From: Pseudooceanicola endophyticus
GTDB taxonomy: Bacteria; Pseudomonadota; Alphaproteobacteria; Rhodobacterales; Rhodobacteraceae
DNA length: 64,000 nt
Direction: 5' to 3'
Assembly (NCBI RefSeq): GCF_018760365.1
Contig: NZ_JAHIAB010000006.1
Location: forward strand, 186,001 to 250,000
Shown: piece after piece, positions 20,275 through 28,770 of the stretch
Layout of the letters: each line of letters opens with the position of its first letter
How positions within the stretch are numbered: position 1 is the first letter of the stretch
Made by a program: the position numbers and the translations under genes
Notes under the pieces: model-generated
Told to the model about the DNA's origin: nothing
What the model saw: the letters and a program-made list of their open reading frames with translations, nothing else
Databases searched by the model: none

Positions 20275-21258
20275 TCAGCCCCGGGCCTGGCCGCTGCGCC
20301 GCGCCCGGGCCAGTTCCTGCTGCCAGGAATGCCGGCGCAGGCTGGCCGAGGGCGCCTCGGCGCTGCTCATCGCCGCCTCGCGCCGCGCCCCGGGGGCCGG
20401 CGTGGTCTCGGCCACGGCATAGCCCAGCCGCAGCAGCTCGGCCATGCGCCGGCCCACCTCCCCGGCGCCGCGCTCCTGGACATACATGCATATCAGCTGG
20501 GTGCCGAGCTCGGGCAGATCGCCGCCATGCTCGATCACGCTCAGCATCGGCGGCTCGCTCCCCTCGATCATCACGCTGATCGCCAGATCCGCCGACACCG
20601 TGGCCTCGACCGTGCGGTCCGATCCGGTATCGACCGCGTTCTCCCAATCCAGCCCGGCCTGGTCCATCATCCGGATCGCATGGGGCCGGAACACGCAGTT
20701 GCGCCCCGAGGCGAAGCGCAGCGGACGCTGCCGCCACGCAGTGCCGCCATGGCCGCCGATCCAGGCCAGCGGGCGTTCGTCCAGCACGGTGGCGCGCGGC
20801 CCGGCCTCGATCTCGGTGGTCAGGATGATGTCGACCTCGCCGCGCTCGAACTGCTCCTTCAGGCTGCGGGTATAGCCCGAGACCAGCTGCACCTTCATGC
20901 GCGGAAACTCGGTGGAGAATCGCTTCAGCACCCCCGGCACCACCGGGTAGACGATGTCATGCGGCACCCCGAGGACGATCTCGCCCTCGTAATTCTTGCT
21001 GGTCAGCCGGGTCAGCGCTTCATCATTCATTTCGATGATACGACGCGCATAGCCCAGCAGCTGCTCTCCGGCCGAGGTCAGAGCGATGCGCCGGGAAGAC
21101 CGGTCCAGAAGCTCGATCCCCAAAGTTTCTTCAAGCCTTTTCAACTGCATGGAGACAGCAGACTGGGTAAAATTCAGGATCCCGGCCGCCTTCGTCACGC
21201 CGCCGTGATCGGCCACCGCCACGAAGCTGCGCAGCGAGGTCATGTCGAGATTCCGCAT
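20275..21258 (-). CDS. LysR-family transcriptional regulator
   Basis: This 327-residue protein has an N-terminal winged helix (MTSLRSFVAVADHGG, TQSAVSMQLKRLEETLG) and a LysR substrate-binding domain. A polar tail of about 45 residues after the core is longer than usual and rich in Arg, Ala and Ser. Start 21258 begins the family N-terminus; a further ATG lies 36 bases upstream. It is divergent from a DUF1127 gene, an arrangement common in Rhodobacterales, which suggests it may control that gene. Confidence 0.92.
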   Translation of the reverse strand: MRNLDMTSLRSFVAVADHGGVTKAAGILNFTQSAVSMQLKRLEETLGIELLDRSSRRIALTSAGEQLLGYARRIIEMNDEALTRLTSKNYEGEIVLGVPHDIVYPVVPGVLKRFSTEFPRMKVQLVSGYTRSLKEQFERGEVDIILTTEIEAGPRATVLDERPLAWIGGHGGTAWRQRPLRFASGRNCVFRPHAIRMMDQAGLDWENAVDTGSDRTVEATVSADLAISVMIEGSEPPMLSVIEHGGDLPELGTQLICMYVQERGAGEVGRRMAELLRLGYAVAETTPAPGARREAAMSSAEAPSASLRRHSWQQELARARRSGQARG

Positions 21259-21383
21259 ATCATCAATTCCCGTGATGGTGTGTCTCAGAAACATTCATTT
21301 CCAATATTGAACATACCGGCGCATATCCATCAACGGAAATCATGAAGACAGACCGACAGATCAGCGACGAAAAGGGATAGGAC

Positions 21384-21602
21384 ATGACCACGCGCATTCT
21401 GACCACCGACCTGTCGCGGACGGCCCCGGCAAAGCGCTCGCCGTTCGCGTATCTTGCGACCCTGCTGCGCGTGCGCCGCGAACGCCGCGCCCTCAGCAAG
21501 CTGAGCGACGCCCTGCTCTCCGACATCGGCTACAGCCGCGAAGCCGCCCGGGCCGAAGCCGCCCGCCGCGCCTGGGACGCCCCGCGCCGCTTCTCGCTCT
21601 GA
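21384..21602 (+). CDS. DUF1127 small protein (72 aa)
   Basis: The C-terminal half has the DUF1127 signature: an Arg-rich helix RRERRALSKLSDALLSDIG followed by YSREAARAEA. Small DUF1127 proteins in alphaproteobacteria can act in RNA turnover or phosphate and stress adaptation, and their mRNAs are often stress-induced. The gene is monocistronic, with its own terminator 70 bases downstream. Confidence 0.87.
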   Translation: MTTRILTTDLSRTAPAKRSPFAYLATLLRVRRERRALSKLSDALLSDIGYSREAARAEAARRAWDAPRRFSL

Positions 21603-21670
21603 CCCTTCCGCCCGGCCTGTCCGGGCCGGCTCCCCGTGCCCCGGTCTCCCCGACCCCGGCACCCACTGCA

Positions 21671-21714
21671 CCCGCGAAGGCGCCTTCGGGCCGCCCCTTC
21701 GCGGGTCTTTTTTT
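21671..21714 (+). terminator. Intrinsic terminator of the DUF1127 gene
   Basis: A 10-bp stem CCCGCGAAGG / CCTTCGCGGG is followed by TCTTTTTTT. This is a classical Rho-independent terminator. Confidence 0.9.
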
Positions 21715-21837
21715 GCCCTCACACGGATTCGCGCATATTTGTGGGGGTCAACAATCTTGAAATACCCGAAGCGGTTCCCGATATTGAGGCCAATTGCTCC
21801 ATCCAGGGGCGAAACTGGTTTCAATTCGGAGGCTTCA

Positions 21838-22575
21838 ATGGCTGAATTCAGAACGATGCGCACGGCTGCGGGCTCCCGCTCCGCGGCCATCGACGCGGGT
21901 CTGCGCGCTCACATGAACAAGGTGTACGGCACCATGTCCGTGGGGATGGTGCTGACCTTCCTCGTGGCCTGGGCCGTTGGCAGCTCCCCTGAACTGCTCA
22001 GCATCTTCCGCGATCCCATGACGCTGCGCCCCAACATGCTGGGCTGGGCGGTGATGTTCGCCCCGCTGATCATGGCCTTCGTCTTCGGCGCGGCCCTCAA
22101 CCGCCTGTCGGTGGCCGGCGCCCAGACCTTCTTCTACGCCTTCGCGGCGGTGATGGGCCTGTCGCTCAGCTGGATCTTCGTGGCCTTCACCGGCGTCTCG
22201 ATCGCCCAGGTCTTCCTGGTCACCGCGATCTCCTTCGCCGGCCTCTCGCTCTGGGGTTACACGACCAAGCGTGACCTCTCCGCGATGGGCACCTTCCTGA
22301 TGATGGGCGTGATCGGCATCCTGATCGCCTCGGTGGTCAACATCTTCCTGGCCAGCTCGGCCCTGCAATTCGCCATCACCATCCTCGGCGTGCTGCTCTT
22401 TGCCGGCCTGACCGCCTACGACACGCAGAACATCAAGACCACCTACATCCAGCACGCCCGGGTCGCCGACCAGGAATGGCTGGGCAAGGCCGCCATCATG
22501 GGCGCCCTGCAGCTCTACCTGGACTTCATCAACATGTTCATGTTCCTGCTGCAGCTCTTCGGCAACCGCGACTGA
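21838..22575 (+). CDS. Bax inhibitor-1/YccA family membrane protein
   Basis: This 245-residue inner-membrane protein has about seven hydrophobic helices and the family C-terminus FAGLTAYDTQNIKTTY followed by GALQLYLDFINMFMFLLQLF. Bacterial members are thought to be pH-sensitive ion leak channels or FtsH modulators. I chose ATG 21838 because GGAGG sits 6 bases upstream; the frame is open 99 bases further up but begins in non-coding sequence. Confidence 0.93.
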   Translation: MAEFRTMRTAAGSRSAAIDAGLRAHMNKVYGTMSVGMVLTFLVAWAVGSSPELLSIFRDPMTLRPNMLGWAVMFAPLIMAFVFGAALNRLSVAGAQTFFYAFAAVMGLSLSWIFVAFTGVSIAQVFLVTAISFAGLSLWGYTTKRDLSAMGTFLMMGVIGILIASVVNIFLASSALQFAITILGVLLFAGLTAYDTQNIKTTYIQHARVADQEWLGKAAIMGALQLYLDFINMFMFLLQLFGNRD

Positions 22576-22599
22576 CGGCACACCGAAAGCCACATACGA

Positions 22600-22632
22600 A
22601 AGGGCCGGTCGCAACGACCGGCCCTTTTCCTT
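22600..22632 (+). terminator. Intrinsic terminator of the Bax-inhibitor gene
   Basis: An 11-bp stem AGGGCCGGTCG / CGACCGGCCCT with loop CAA is followed by TTCCTTTT. Confidence 0.85.
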
Positions 22633-22640
22633 TTCCAGCG

Positions 22641-22700
22641 CATTTTCTTGTCCCAAATACCTCGGGGGACTCAGCCGCAGGCTGATGGAGCAGAGCCCCC
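22641..22700 (+). repeat. Intergenic repeat, type A, full copy
   Basis: CATTTTCTTGTCCCAAATAC is followed by CTCGGGGGA, the palindrome CAGCC-GCA-GGCTG and CAGAGCCCCC (the left G-arm is eroded). It lies between convergent genes. Confidence 0.8.
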
Positions 22701-22701
22701 T

Positions 22702-23289
22702 TCACTCGCCGCGGGCCTCCCAGCGCATCTGGATCGCCGGGAACAGCAACCCGTTGGGCAGCCGCAGCTCGATCCCCGCCCTCGGCTCGAATCCCAGCGC
22801 GGCATAGAACGGCGCCGAGGTCAGCGTTGCCTGGACATGCAACACCCGAACCCCCGCCGCCCGGGCCGAGCGCATGACCCGCCCGATCACCCGCCGCCCC
22901 AGCCCGCGCCGGATCGCATCCGGATCGGTGGCAACGTGGCGGATATGGGCCTCTCCGGTCCGTCCCGGCGCCCCCAGAGGAGAGGCATCGGTCCACCCGC
23001 CCCCCGCCAGCACCCGTTCGTCGATCTCGGCGATGAAGTAGGTTCCGCAGGTCAGCACCCCGGGCCGGGGCCGACCGATCAGCGGCAGCGCCTCGCGCAG
23101 CAGCTCGGCAGGGTAATCCTCGGCCAGCAGCGCCCGGTATGAGCGCTGAATCATCCGGCCCACCGCCTCGGTATCGGCAGGCAGGGCAGGACGAATCAGC
23201 AGCCGGTCATCGGACTGCAGGGCCTGCGGCAAGGGCAGGGAAAGCGGCCGCGCGTCATCGGGCGGCAAATCGCAGGGGGGCAAGGGCAT
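22702..23289 (-). CDS. GNAT-family N-acetyltransferase
   Basis: This 195-residue protein has a GNAT fold. RPALPADTEAVGRMI opens it, HVATDPDAIRRGLGRRV is the acetyl-CoA-binding segment (R-x-x-G-L/x-G), and FYAALGFEP closes it. ATG 23289 has a TTGGAG site. The acceptor is not predictable; an amino acid, amine or antibiotic are all possible. It is convergent with the Bax-inhibitor gene. Confidence 0.85.
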   Translation of the reverse strand: MPLPPCDLPPDDARPLSLPLPQALQSDDRLLIRPALPADTEAVGRMIQRSYRALLAEDYPAELLREALPLIGRPRPGVLTCGTYFIAEIDERVLAGGGWTDASPLGAPGRTGEAHIRHVATDPDAIRRGLGRRVIGRVMRSARAAGVRVLHVQATLTSAPFYAALGFEPRAGIELRLPNGLLFPAIQMRWEARGE

Positions 23290-23352
23290 CGGGGGCTCCA
23301 ATCGCGGGGGCTGTCTCGGGTCTGGAAGGGAGACAGGGCGCGGCCCCAAATG

Positions 23353-23380
23353 AAAAAGCCGCGCTCTGCGGCGCGGCTTT
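23353..23380 (-). terminator. Terminator of rpmG
   Basis: On the minus strand, AAGCCGCGC / GCGCGGCTT forms the stem and is followed by TTT. It begins about 25 bases after the rpmG stop. Confidence 0.75.
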
Positions 23381-23403
23381 CTGCATGGTCGTCGAAGGGG
23401 ATC

Positions 23404-23571
23404 TTACTTGATCTTGCCTTCTTTGTACTCGACATGCTTCCGCACCACCGGGTCGTACTTTCGTACGGTCATCTTCTCGGTCATGGTACGCGCGTTCTTC
23501 TTGGTCACGTAGAAATGGCCCGTGCCCGCGGTCGAGTTCAGACGGATCTTGATAGTCGTCGGCTTCGCCAT
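23404..23571 (-). CDS. rpmG: 50S ribosomal protein L33
   Basis: This 55-residue ribosomal protein reads [20 protein letters not shown] at the start and ends EYKEGKIK. It is the cysteine-free, zinc-independent form of L33, as is usual in alphaproteobacteria. An AGGAG site precedes the ATG. It is monocistronic, with its own terminator. Confidence 0.97.
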   Translation of the reverse strand: MAKPTTIKIRLNSTAGTGHFYVTKKNARTMTEKMTVRKYDPVVRKHVEYKEGKIK

Positions 23572-23705
23572 TGTTTCTCTCCTGCATCAGACGCAGGACG
23601 CCCACGGCGGGCACCTCGTCCTCGAAAACTCTTGAAGCCCGGCTTCTACTTGAACCAAGCCCCGAGTCAACTGCGAATCTTGCCCCCTTCGGTGCTTTTT
23701 CACTG

Positions 23706-23732
23706 AAAAGGGCGGCACGGGGCCGCCCTTTG
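23706..23732 (-). terminator. Terminator of the PRC-barrel gene
   Basis: A 9-bp stem AAAGGGCGG / CCGCCCTTT is followed on the minus strand by TTTTCA, 23 bases after the stop codon. Confidence 0.7.
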
Positions 23733-23754
23733 CAAAGATCACCGGGAATCGGGG

Positions 23755-24435
23755 TCACTTGGTCTCGGTCGTGGTGGTGTCCGCCGAACCCGTGCCGGTC
23801 ATGTCGGCCCCCGTCCCCCCCGAGGACATGCCCGCCGCATCGCCGGCCTTCTTCTGATCCGCCTTGGTCATGAAGGCGGGCGCGGCTTCAAGGTCGGCCT
23901 TGGTCGCCGTGGTCACCAGGCGCGGGCTGCCGGCCTCGTCATTCTGCACGTCGAGGCTGGCCATCTCGATGGCGACATGCTTCTCGCCCATCCCGAGGAA
24001 GCCGCCGACACCGATCACCACGCCCTTCACGCCGCCATCCATGGAGATGATCAGGTCGTCGATATTGCCCACGGTCTTCTCATCCGGCGTGTAGACGGTC
24101 GAGCCGATCAGGTCGTCGGCCAGGATGGTGTTGTCATCCTGCATGGTGATCTGGCCCTCGACCGGCTTGGCCTGGTCGGCATCGGCGGTCTGCACGTCGG
24201 TCCCGTCGGCGGCGACGCTGTCCTGGGCAAGGCCGGTGGAATCATCGCCCGCCGGGGCCATCGTGTCGCCTTCGGCCGTGGTCGTAGTCGAGGCAGAGCC
24301 GGTATCCGCGGTTGCCGAGGTCTCGGCCTTGGGGGTGGTCTGCGTCGCGGTGCTCTGGGCGAAGCTCGCCACCGGGGCGGCAGCCACAAGGGCGATCAGG
24401 GCGGCGGTGCTGGTGGTGCGGAACAGCTTGGTCAT
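23755..24435 (-). CDS. Exported PRC-barrel domain protein
   Basis: This 226-residue protein has a signal peptide (MTKLFRTTSTAALIALVAAA, likely cut after SFA at about residue 26). A Thr/Ala/Asp-rich, low-complexity linker follows to about residue 90, then a PRC-barrel (LIGSTVYTPDEKTVGNIDDL, then GGVKGVVIGVGGFLGMGEK) and a Thr/Gly-rich tail. It probably sits in the periplasm. PRC-barrels mediate protein or RNA contacts; the role here is unknown. GAGGAG precedes ATG 24435. Confidence 0.85.
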   Translation of the reverse strand: MTKLFRTTSTAALIALVAAAPVASFAQSTATQTTPKAETSATADTGSASTTTTAEGDTMAPAGDDSTGLAQDSVAADGTDVQTADADQAKPVEGQITMQDDNTILADDLIGSTVYTPDEKTVGNIDDLIISMDGGVKGVVIGVGGFLGMGEKHVAIEMASLDVQNDEAGSPRLVTTATKADLEAAPAFMTKADQKKAGDAAGMSSGGTGADMTGTGSADTTTTETK

Positions 24436-24642
24436 GGTCTCACTCCTCACATTTCTGCGGCGATGCCCCGAAAGGCGCTTCAGCCGCTGTCTGGGGACCC
24501 AACCCGCTCCTCCCGCCCCGCGTTCCCCGCCCTCCGGACGAGCCGAGCGATCCTCCGCCCGCCGCAGCGCAGCGGATCGGCGGGTTCCCTCCGCCCACGC
24601 CACGGCAGCCCCCCGAAGGGGGCGAAACCGGACAGATGGAAA

Positions 24643-25058
<416 letters not shown>

Positions 25059-25191
25059 CGCGCCCCTTAGCGGGCCGGGGCGCGCCGGTCAATCTCTCCC
25101 GGGGCAAACTCTCCCGCCGGCAGGTCCCGCCAAAGCCGTTGCCCGCCCGTCGGGCTTGCGTCATGATCCGCGCGACCCGAAAGGAATTATC

Positions 25192-25647
25192 ATGCGCAAA
25201 TTTCTCGTCGTCCTGGACGACAGCCGCGAATGTCTGAACGCCATGCGCTTTGCCGCGATGCGGGCCGCCCATACCGGCGGTGGCGTCACCATCCTGTCGG
25301 TGATTTCCCCGGATGAATTCAACCACTGGATCGGCGTCGGTGACATCATGCGCGCCGAGGCCCGCGAACGCATCGAGGCCCATTTCGAGGTCTTCGCCAA
25401 GTGGATGCGCGACCGCCAGAAGATCGAGCCCGAGCTGGTGATCCGCGAAGGCGAGCCCTACGAACAGATCCTCTCGCAGATCCGCGAGGACGAGGAGATC
25501 GGCGTGCTGGTGCTGGGCGCGGCCAAGCACAAGTCCGGCCCCGGCCCGCTGGTCGCCGCCATGAGCCGCAACGCGGGCTCCCTGCCGGTGCCGATCACCA
25601 TCGTTCCCGAAGATCTCTCCAAGGACCGGCTCGAAGCGATCACCTGA
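25192..25647 (+). CDS. Universal stress protein (UspA family)
   Basis: This 151-residue single-domain protein starts MRKFLVVLDDSRECLNAMRF. The nucleotide-binding loop region GAAKHKSGPGPLVAAMSRNA approximates the G-x2-G-x9-G-S/T motif. Such proteins aid stress survival; ATP binding is plausible but not certain. AAAGGA precedes ATG 25192. The promoter must lie in the roughly 130-bp gap shared with the divergent rnpB. Confidence 0.9.
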   Translation: MRKFLVVLDDSRECLNAMRFAAMRAAHTGGGVTILSVISPDEFNHWIGVGDIMRAEARERIEAHFEVFAKWMRDRQKIEPELVIREGEPYEQILSQIREDEEIGVLVLGAAKHKSGPGPLVAAMSRNAGSLPVPITIVPEDLSKDRLEAIT

Positions 25648-25788
25648 GCGCAGCCGGCTGCGCGCCCGCGCACCGGAGCCGTTCCCTGCAGGGCTTGGCA
25701 CCCCGGGCGCGCCACCTTAGAATGGTTCCAAAGATTGACAGCCGCCCCCCGAGAGCGCATATCGGGGGCTGACAGAAAGGGCCTGCCG

Positions 25789-26352
25789 ATGTTCATCCAG
25801 ACCGAATCCACGCCGAACCCCGCAACGCTGAAGTTCCTGCCGGGACAGACCGTCCTTGAAGCGGGTACCGCGGATTTCCCCTCGGCGACCGCCTCCTTCA
25901 ACTCGCCGCTGGCACAGCGCCTGTTTGCCGTCGACGGCGTGACGGGCATCTTCTTCGGTACCGACTTCATCACCGTGACCAAGGCCGACTGGCTGGAGTG
26001 GGATCACCTGAAGCCCGCCCTGCTGGGCGCCATCATGGAGCATTTCCAGTCCGGTGAACCGGTGATGGCCGGCTCCGAACCCGCGGCCTCGGGTCATGCC
26101 GACCATGACGGCCCCGACGAAGAGATCGTCGGCCAGATCAAGGAGCTGCTGGACACCCGCGTGCGTCCCGCAGTGGCCCAGGACGGCGGCGACATCACCT
26201 TCCACGGCTTCGATCGCGGCATCGTCTACCTGCACATGCAGGGCGCCTGCGCCGGCTGCCCCTCGTCCACGCTGACGCTGAAGATGGGGATCGAGAACCT
26301 GCTGCGTCACTACATCCCCGAAGTGACCGAGGTCCGCCCGGTCGCCGTCTGA
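25789..26352 (+). CDS. nfuA: Nfu-type Fe-S cluster scaffold/carrier
   Basis: This 187-residue protein has an N-terminal Nfu_N domain (FIQTESTPNPATLKFLPG) and a C-terminal NifU-like domain containing the cluster-binding CAGC (GACAGCPSS). It receives or carries 4Fe-4S clusters to client enzymes in the cytosol. The ATG at 25789 starts the conserved N-terminus. The gene sits just upstream of tsaB-rimI, separated from them by a strong hairpin. Confidence 0.93.
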   Translation: MFIQTESTPNPATLKFLPGQTVLEAGTADFPSATASFNSPLAQRLFAVDGVTGIFFGTDFITVTKADWLEWDHLKPALLGAIMEHFQSGEPVMAGSEPAASGHADHDGPDEEIVGQIKELLDTRVRPAVAQDGGDITFHGFDRGIVYLHMQGACAGCPSSTLTLKMGIENLLRHYIPEVTEVRPVAV

Positions 26353-26380
26353 CGGCGCCGATCGCCCGCACCGCCTTACC

Positions 26381-26413
26381 CGGCCTGCCGAAGTTCGCTT
26401 CGGCAGGCCGTTT
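26381..26413 (+). terminator. Terminator after nfuA
   Basis: A perfect 13-bp stem (26381-26393 with 26398-26410) has a TTCG loop and is followed by TTT. Confidence 0.8.
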
Positions 26414-26428
26414 CACGAAAGACGTCCC

Positions 26429-27067
26429 GTGACCGCCGCTTCCCCTGCCCCGCTGATCCTTGCCTTCGACACCTCCGCGCCGCATTGCGCCGCCGCCCTG
26501 CTGCGCGGCGACAGCCTGCTGGCCGAACGCCGCGAGGAGATGGCGCGCGGCCAGGCCGAGCGGCTGGTGCCGCTGCTGGACGAGGTTCTGGCCGAGGCGG
26601 GCTGCACCTGGGCCGATCTGGACGGGCTGGCAGTGGGCGTCGGGCCCGGCAACTTCACCGGCATCCGCATTGCCGTGGCGCTGGCCCGGGGCCTGGCACT
26701 GGCGCTGAAGATCCCCGTCATTGGGGTCACCGGCTTCGAGGCGCTGGCGCTGGACGCCCCGCGCCCGGCCCTGGCCACCCTGCCCGCGCCCCGCGCGCAA
26801 CTTTACGGCCAGCTCTTCAGCGACACAGGCACGTCAGAGGCGCAGCTGTTTCCCGAGGATGCAATCCCCGCCGACCTGATCCCGGCAGGCGTGCAGCTGC
26901 TGGGCGCCGCCCCCGGCGCCCGGCCCGGGCCCGCAAATCCCGCCCCGGCCATCGCCCGCGCCGCCCGCCCCCGGCTGGCCGGCCCCCGGACCGCCCCGGC
27001 CCCCTTCTACATGCGCCCCGCCGATGCCGCCCCGCCGCGCGACGCGCCGCCCCGGATCCTGCCATGA
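26429..27067 (+). CDS. tsaB: tRNA threonylcarbamoyladenosine biosynthesis protein TsaB
   Basis: This 212-residue ASKHA-fold protein partners TsaD and TsaE in making t6A37 of ANN-decoding tRNAs. The N-terminus LILAFDTSAPHCAAALL and the block VGVGPGNFTGIRIAVALARG are the family hallmarks. The start is GTG 26429. The C-terminal 60 residues are very Pro/Ala-rich. It overlaps the next gene by 4 bases (ATGA). Confidence 0.93.
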   Translation: MTAASPAPLILAFDTSAPHCAAALLRGDSLLAERREEMARGQAERLVPLLDEVLAEAGCTWADLDGLAVGVGPGNFTGIRIAVALARGLALALKIPVIGVTGFEALALDAPRPALATLPAPRAQLYGQLFSDTGTSEAQLFPEDAIPADLIPAGVQLLGAAPGARPGPANPAPAIARAARPRLAGPRTAPAPFYMRPADAAPPRDAPPRILP

Positions 27068-27483
27068 GCCCCGACACCGCCGGCCTGGCCCGGCTGCACG
27101 CGCTCTGCTTCAGCACGCCGCGCCCCTGGGCCGCCCATGAATTCGCCCAATTGCTGGGCGATCCGGCCAACTTCCTGCTTCGTGAACCCTCCGGTTTCCT
27201 GCTGGGCCGGGTGATCCTGGACGAGGCCGAAGTGCTGACCCTGGCCGTTGATCCCGATGCCCGACGCCAGGGCACCGGGCGGGTCCTGATGGCCCGGTTC
27301 GAGGCCGAGGCCCTTTTGCGCAAGGCCGCAAACGCCTTTCTGGAGGTTGCCGCCGACAATGACGCTGCGATCAACCTCTATCTTGCCGCTGGGTTCCGGT
27401 TGACCGGACGGCGTCCGCGCTATTACCGCGCGCCCGATGGATCGTCCAAGGACGCCGAAATCATGGGCAAGCCCCTCGGGTAA
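27064..27483 (+). CDS. rimI: GNAT acetyltransferase, RimI-like
   Basis: This 139-residue GNAT protein has the acetyl-CoA motif VDPDARRQGTGRVLM and the closing block NDAAINLYLAAGFRLTGRR. Coupling to tsaB (ATGA overlap) is the classical rimI context, and RimI acetylates the N-terminus of ribosomal protein S18. The substrate is inferred from context. Confidence 0.85.
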   Translation: MSPDTAGLARLHALCFSTPRPWAAHEFAQLLGDPANFLLREPSGFLLGRVILDEAEVLTLAVDPDARRQGTGRVLMARFEAEALLRKAANAFLEVAADNDAAINLYLAAGFRLTGRRPRYYRAPDGSSKDAEIMGKPLG

Positions 27484-27515
27484 AGCGTGCGACGCAGCGT
27501 TCCCGTTCAACCAAA

Positions 27516-27538
27516 CGGTCAGGAAATCCTATTGACCG
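27516..27538 (+). promoter_or_regulatory. Inverted repeat upstream of the nucleoside transporter operon
   Basis: CGGTCA and TGACCG form perfect 6-bp arms around an 11-base spacer, about 105 bases before the operon start. The symmetry suggests a dimeric repressor or activator site; the regulator is unknown. Confidence 0.45.
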
Positions 27539-27549
27539 GATGAGGGGGC

Positions 27550-27569
27550 TCTGTCCTAAATCGGACAGA
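27550..27569 (+). promoter_or_regulatory. Second inverted repeat upstream of the nucleoside transporter operon
   Basis: TCTGTCC and GGACAGA form perfect 7-bp arms with spacer TAAATC, 12 bases after the first repeat. It may be an operator or the base of a short leader hairpin. Confidence 0.45.
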
Positions 27570-27642
27570 TCGTTTCCGATCCTCAAGGCAAGGGCCGCAG
27601 CCGACCGCGACGAGAAGACGGCCAAGCAACTGGGAGACACGC

Positions 27643-28650
27643 ATGACCCTCAAGACCACTTTCCTCGGCGCCGCCGCCACTGCCCTCGTGATGGCGGCAA
27701 CCGCGGCCGTGGCCGAACCCGCCCTGATCTATGACCTGGGCGGCAAGTTCGACAAGTCCTTCAACGAAGCCGCCTACCATGGCGCCGAAGAGTGGGCCAA
27801 GGAAACCGGCGGCAAGTACAAGGACATCGAGATCAGCTCGGAAGCGCAGCGCGAGCAGGTCCTGCGTCGCTTCGCCGAAGAGGGCTTCAGCCCGATCATC
27901 ACCACCGGCTTCTCCTTCTCGACCCCGATCGCCAACATCGCGGCCGACTACCCGGACGTGAAATTCGTCACCATTGACGGCTACGTCGATCCCGATGGCC
28001 ACCCGAACGTCCTGTCGGTGCTCTTCAAGGAAGAGGAAGGCTCCTACCTGGTCGGTATGCTGGCCGCCGAGAAGTCGACCACCGGCACCGTGTCCTTCGT
28101 GGGCGGCATGGACATCCCGCTGATCCGCAAGTTCGCCTGCGGCTATGCCCAGGGCGCCAAGGCCGCCAAGCCCGACATCAAGGTCGTCGCCAACATGATC
28201 GGCACCGACCCCTCGGCCTGGAACGACCAGCTGAAGGCCTCCGAGCTGACCAAGGCGCAGATCGCCCAGGGCTCCGACGTGATCTTCGCCGCCGCCGGTG
28301 CCTCGGGCCTGGGCGTGCTGCAGACCGCCGCCGACGAGAACGTCTACGGCATCGGCGTCGACAGCAACCAGAACTACCTGCACCCCGGCCACGTGCTGAC
28401 CTCGATGCTCAAGCGCGTCGACCTGGCCGTGAAAGAGGCCATGACCGAGGGCGAGGACCTGAAGACCGGCGTCAAGATCGAGGGCCTGGCCGAAGATGGC
28501 GTGGGCTACGCGATGGACGACAACAACGCCGACCTGATCACCGACGCGATGAAGACCTCGGTCGCCGACGCCAAGGCCAAGATCATCTCGGGCGAGATCA
28601 AGGTGCACGACTACAGCGCCGACAACACCTGCCCGGCTCTCGATTTCTGA
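27643..28650 (+). CDS. BMP-family nucleoside-binding protein of an ABC importer
   Basis: This 335-residue periplasmic protein has a signal peptide (first 24 residues, cut after AVA, no lipobox cysteine) and the mature start EPALIYDLGGKFDKSFNEAA typical of PnrA/BMP proteins. The GGMDIPLIRKF stretch is also characteristic. It delivers purine nucleosides, or possibly other ligands, to the membrane complex encoded next. Unlike many relatives it is not a lipoprotein. Confidence 0.92.
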   Translation: MTLKTTFLGAAATALVMAATAAVAEPALIYDLGGKFDKSFNEAAYHGAEEWAKETGGKYKDIEISSEAQREQVLRRFAEEGFSPIITTGFSFSTPIANIAADYPDVKFVTIDGYVDPDGHPNVLSVLFKEEEGSYLVGMLAAEKSTTGTVSFVGGMDIPLIRKFACGYAQGAKAAKPDIKVVANMIGTDPSAWNDQLKASELTKAQIAQGSDVIFAAAGASGLGVLQTAADENVYGIGVDSNQNYLHPGHVLTSMLKRVDLAVKEAMTEGEDLKTGVKIEGLAEDGVGYAMDDNNADLITDAMKTSVADAKAKIISGEIKVHDYSADNTCPALDF

Positions 28651-28699
28651 TCGGAGCTGCCGGGCCGGACCCCTGTCCCGCCCGGAAGGCTTGATTGCA

Positions 28700-28726
28700 C
28701 AGGGGCCGCGAAACCAGCGGCCCCTG
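28700..28726 (+). terminator. Intra-operon hairpin after the binding-protein gene
   Basis: A perfect 10-bp stem CAGGGGCCGC / GCGGCCCCTG has a 7-base loop and no T-run. Such structures often let the binding protein be made in excess by protecting its mRNA or partly stopping transcription. Confidence 0.55.
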
Positions 28727-28770
28727 TTGCGCATTCCGCCACTGACACAAGCACGCACGGGACGCCTCAC

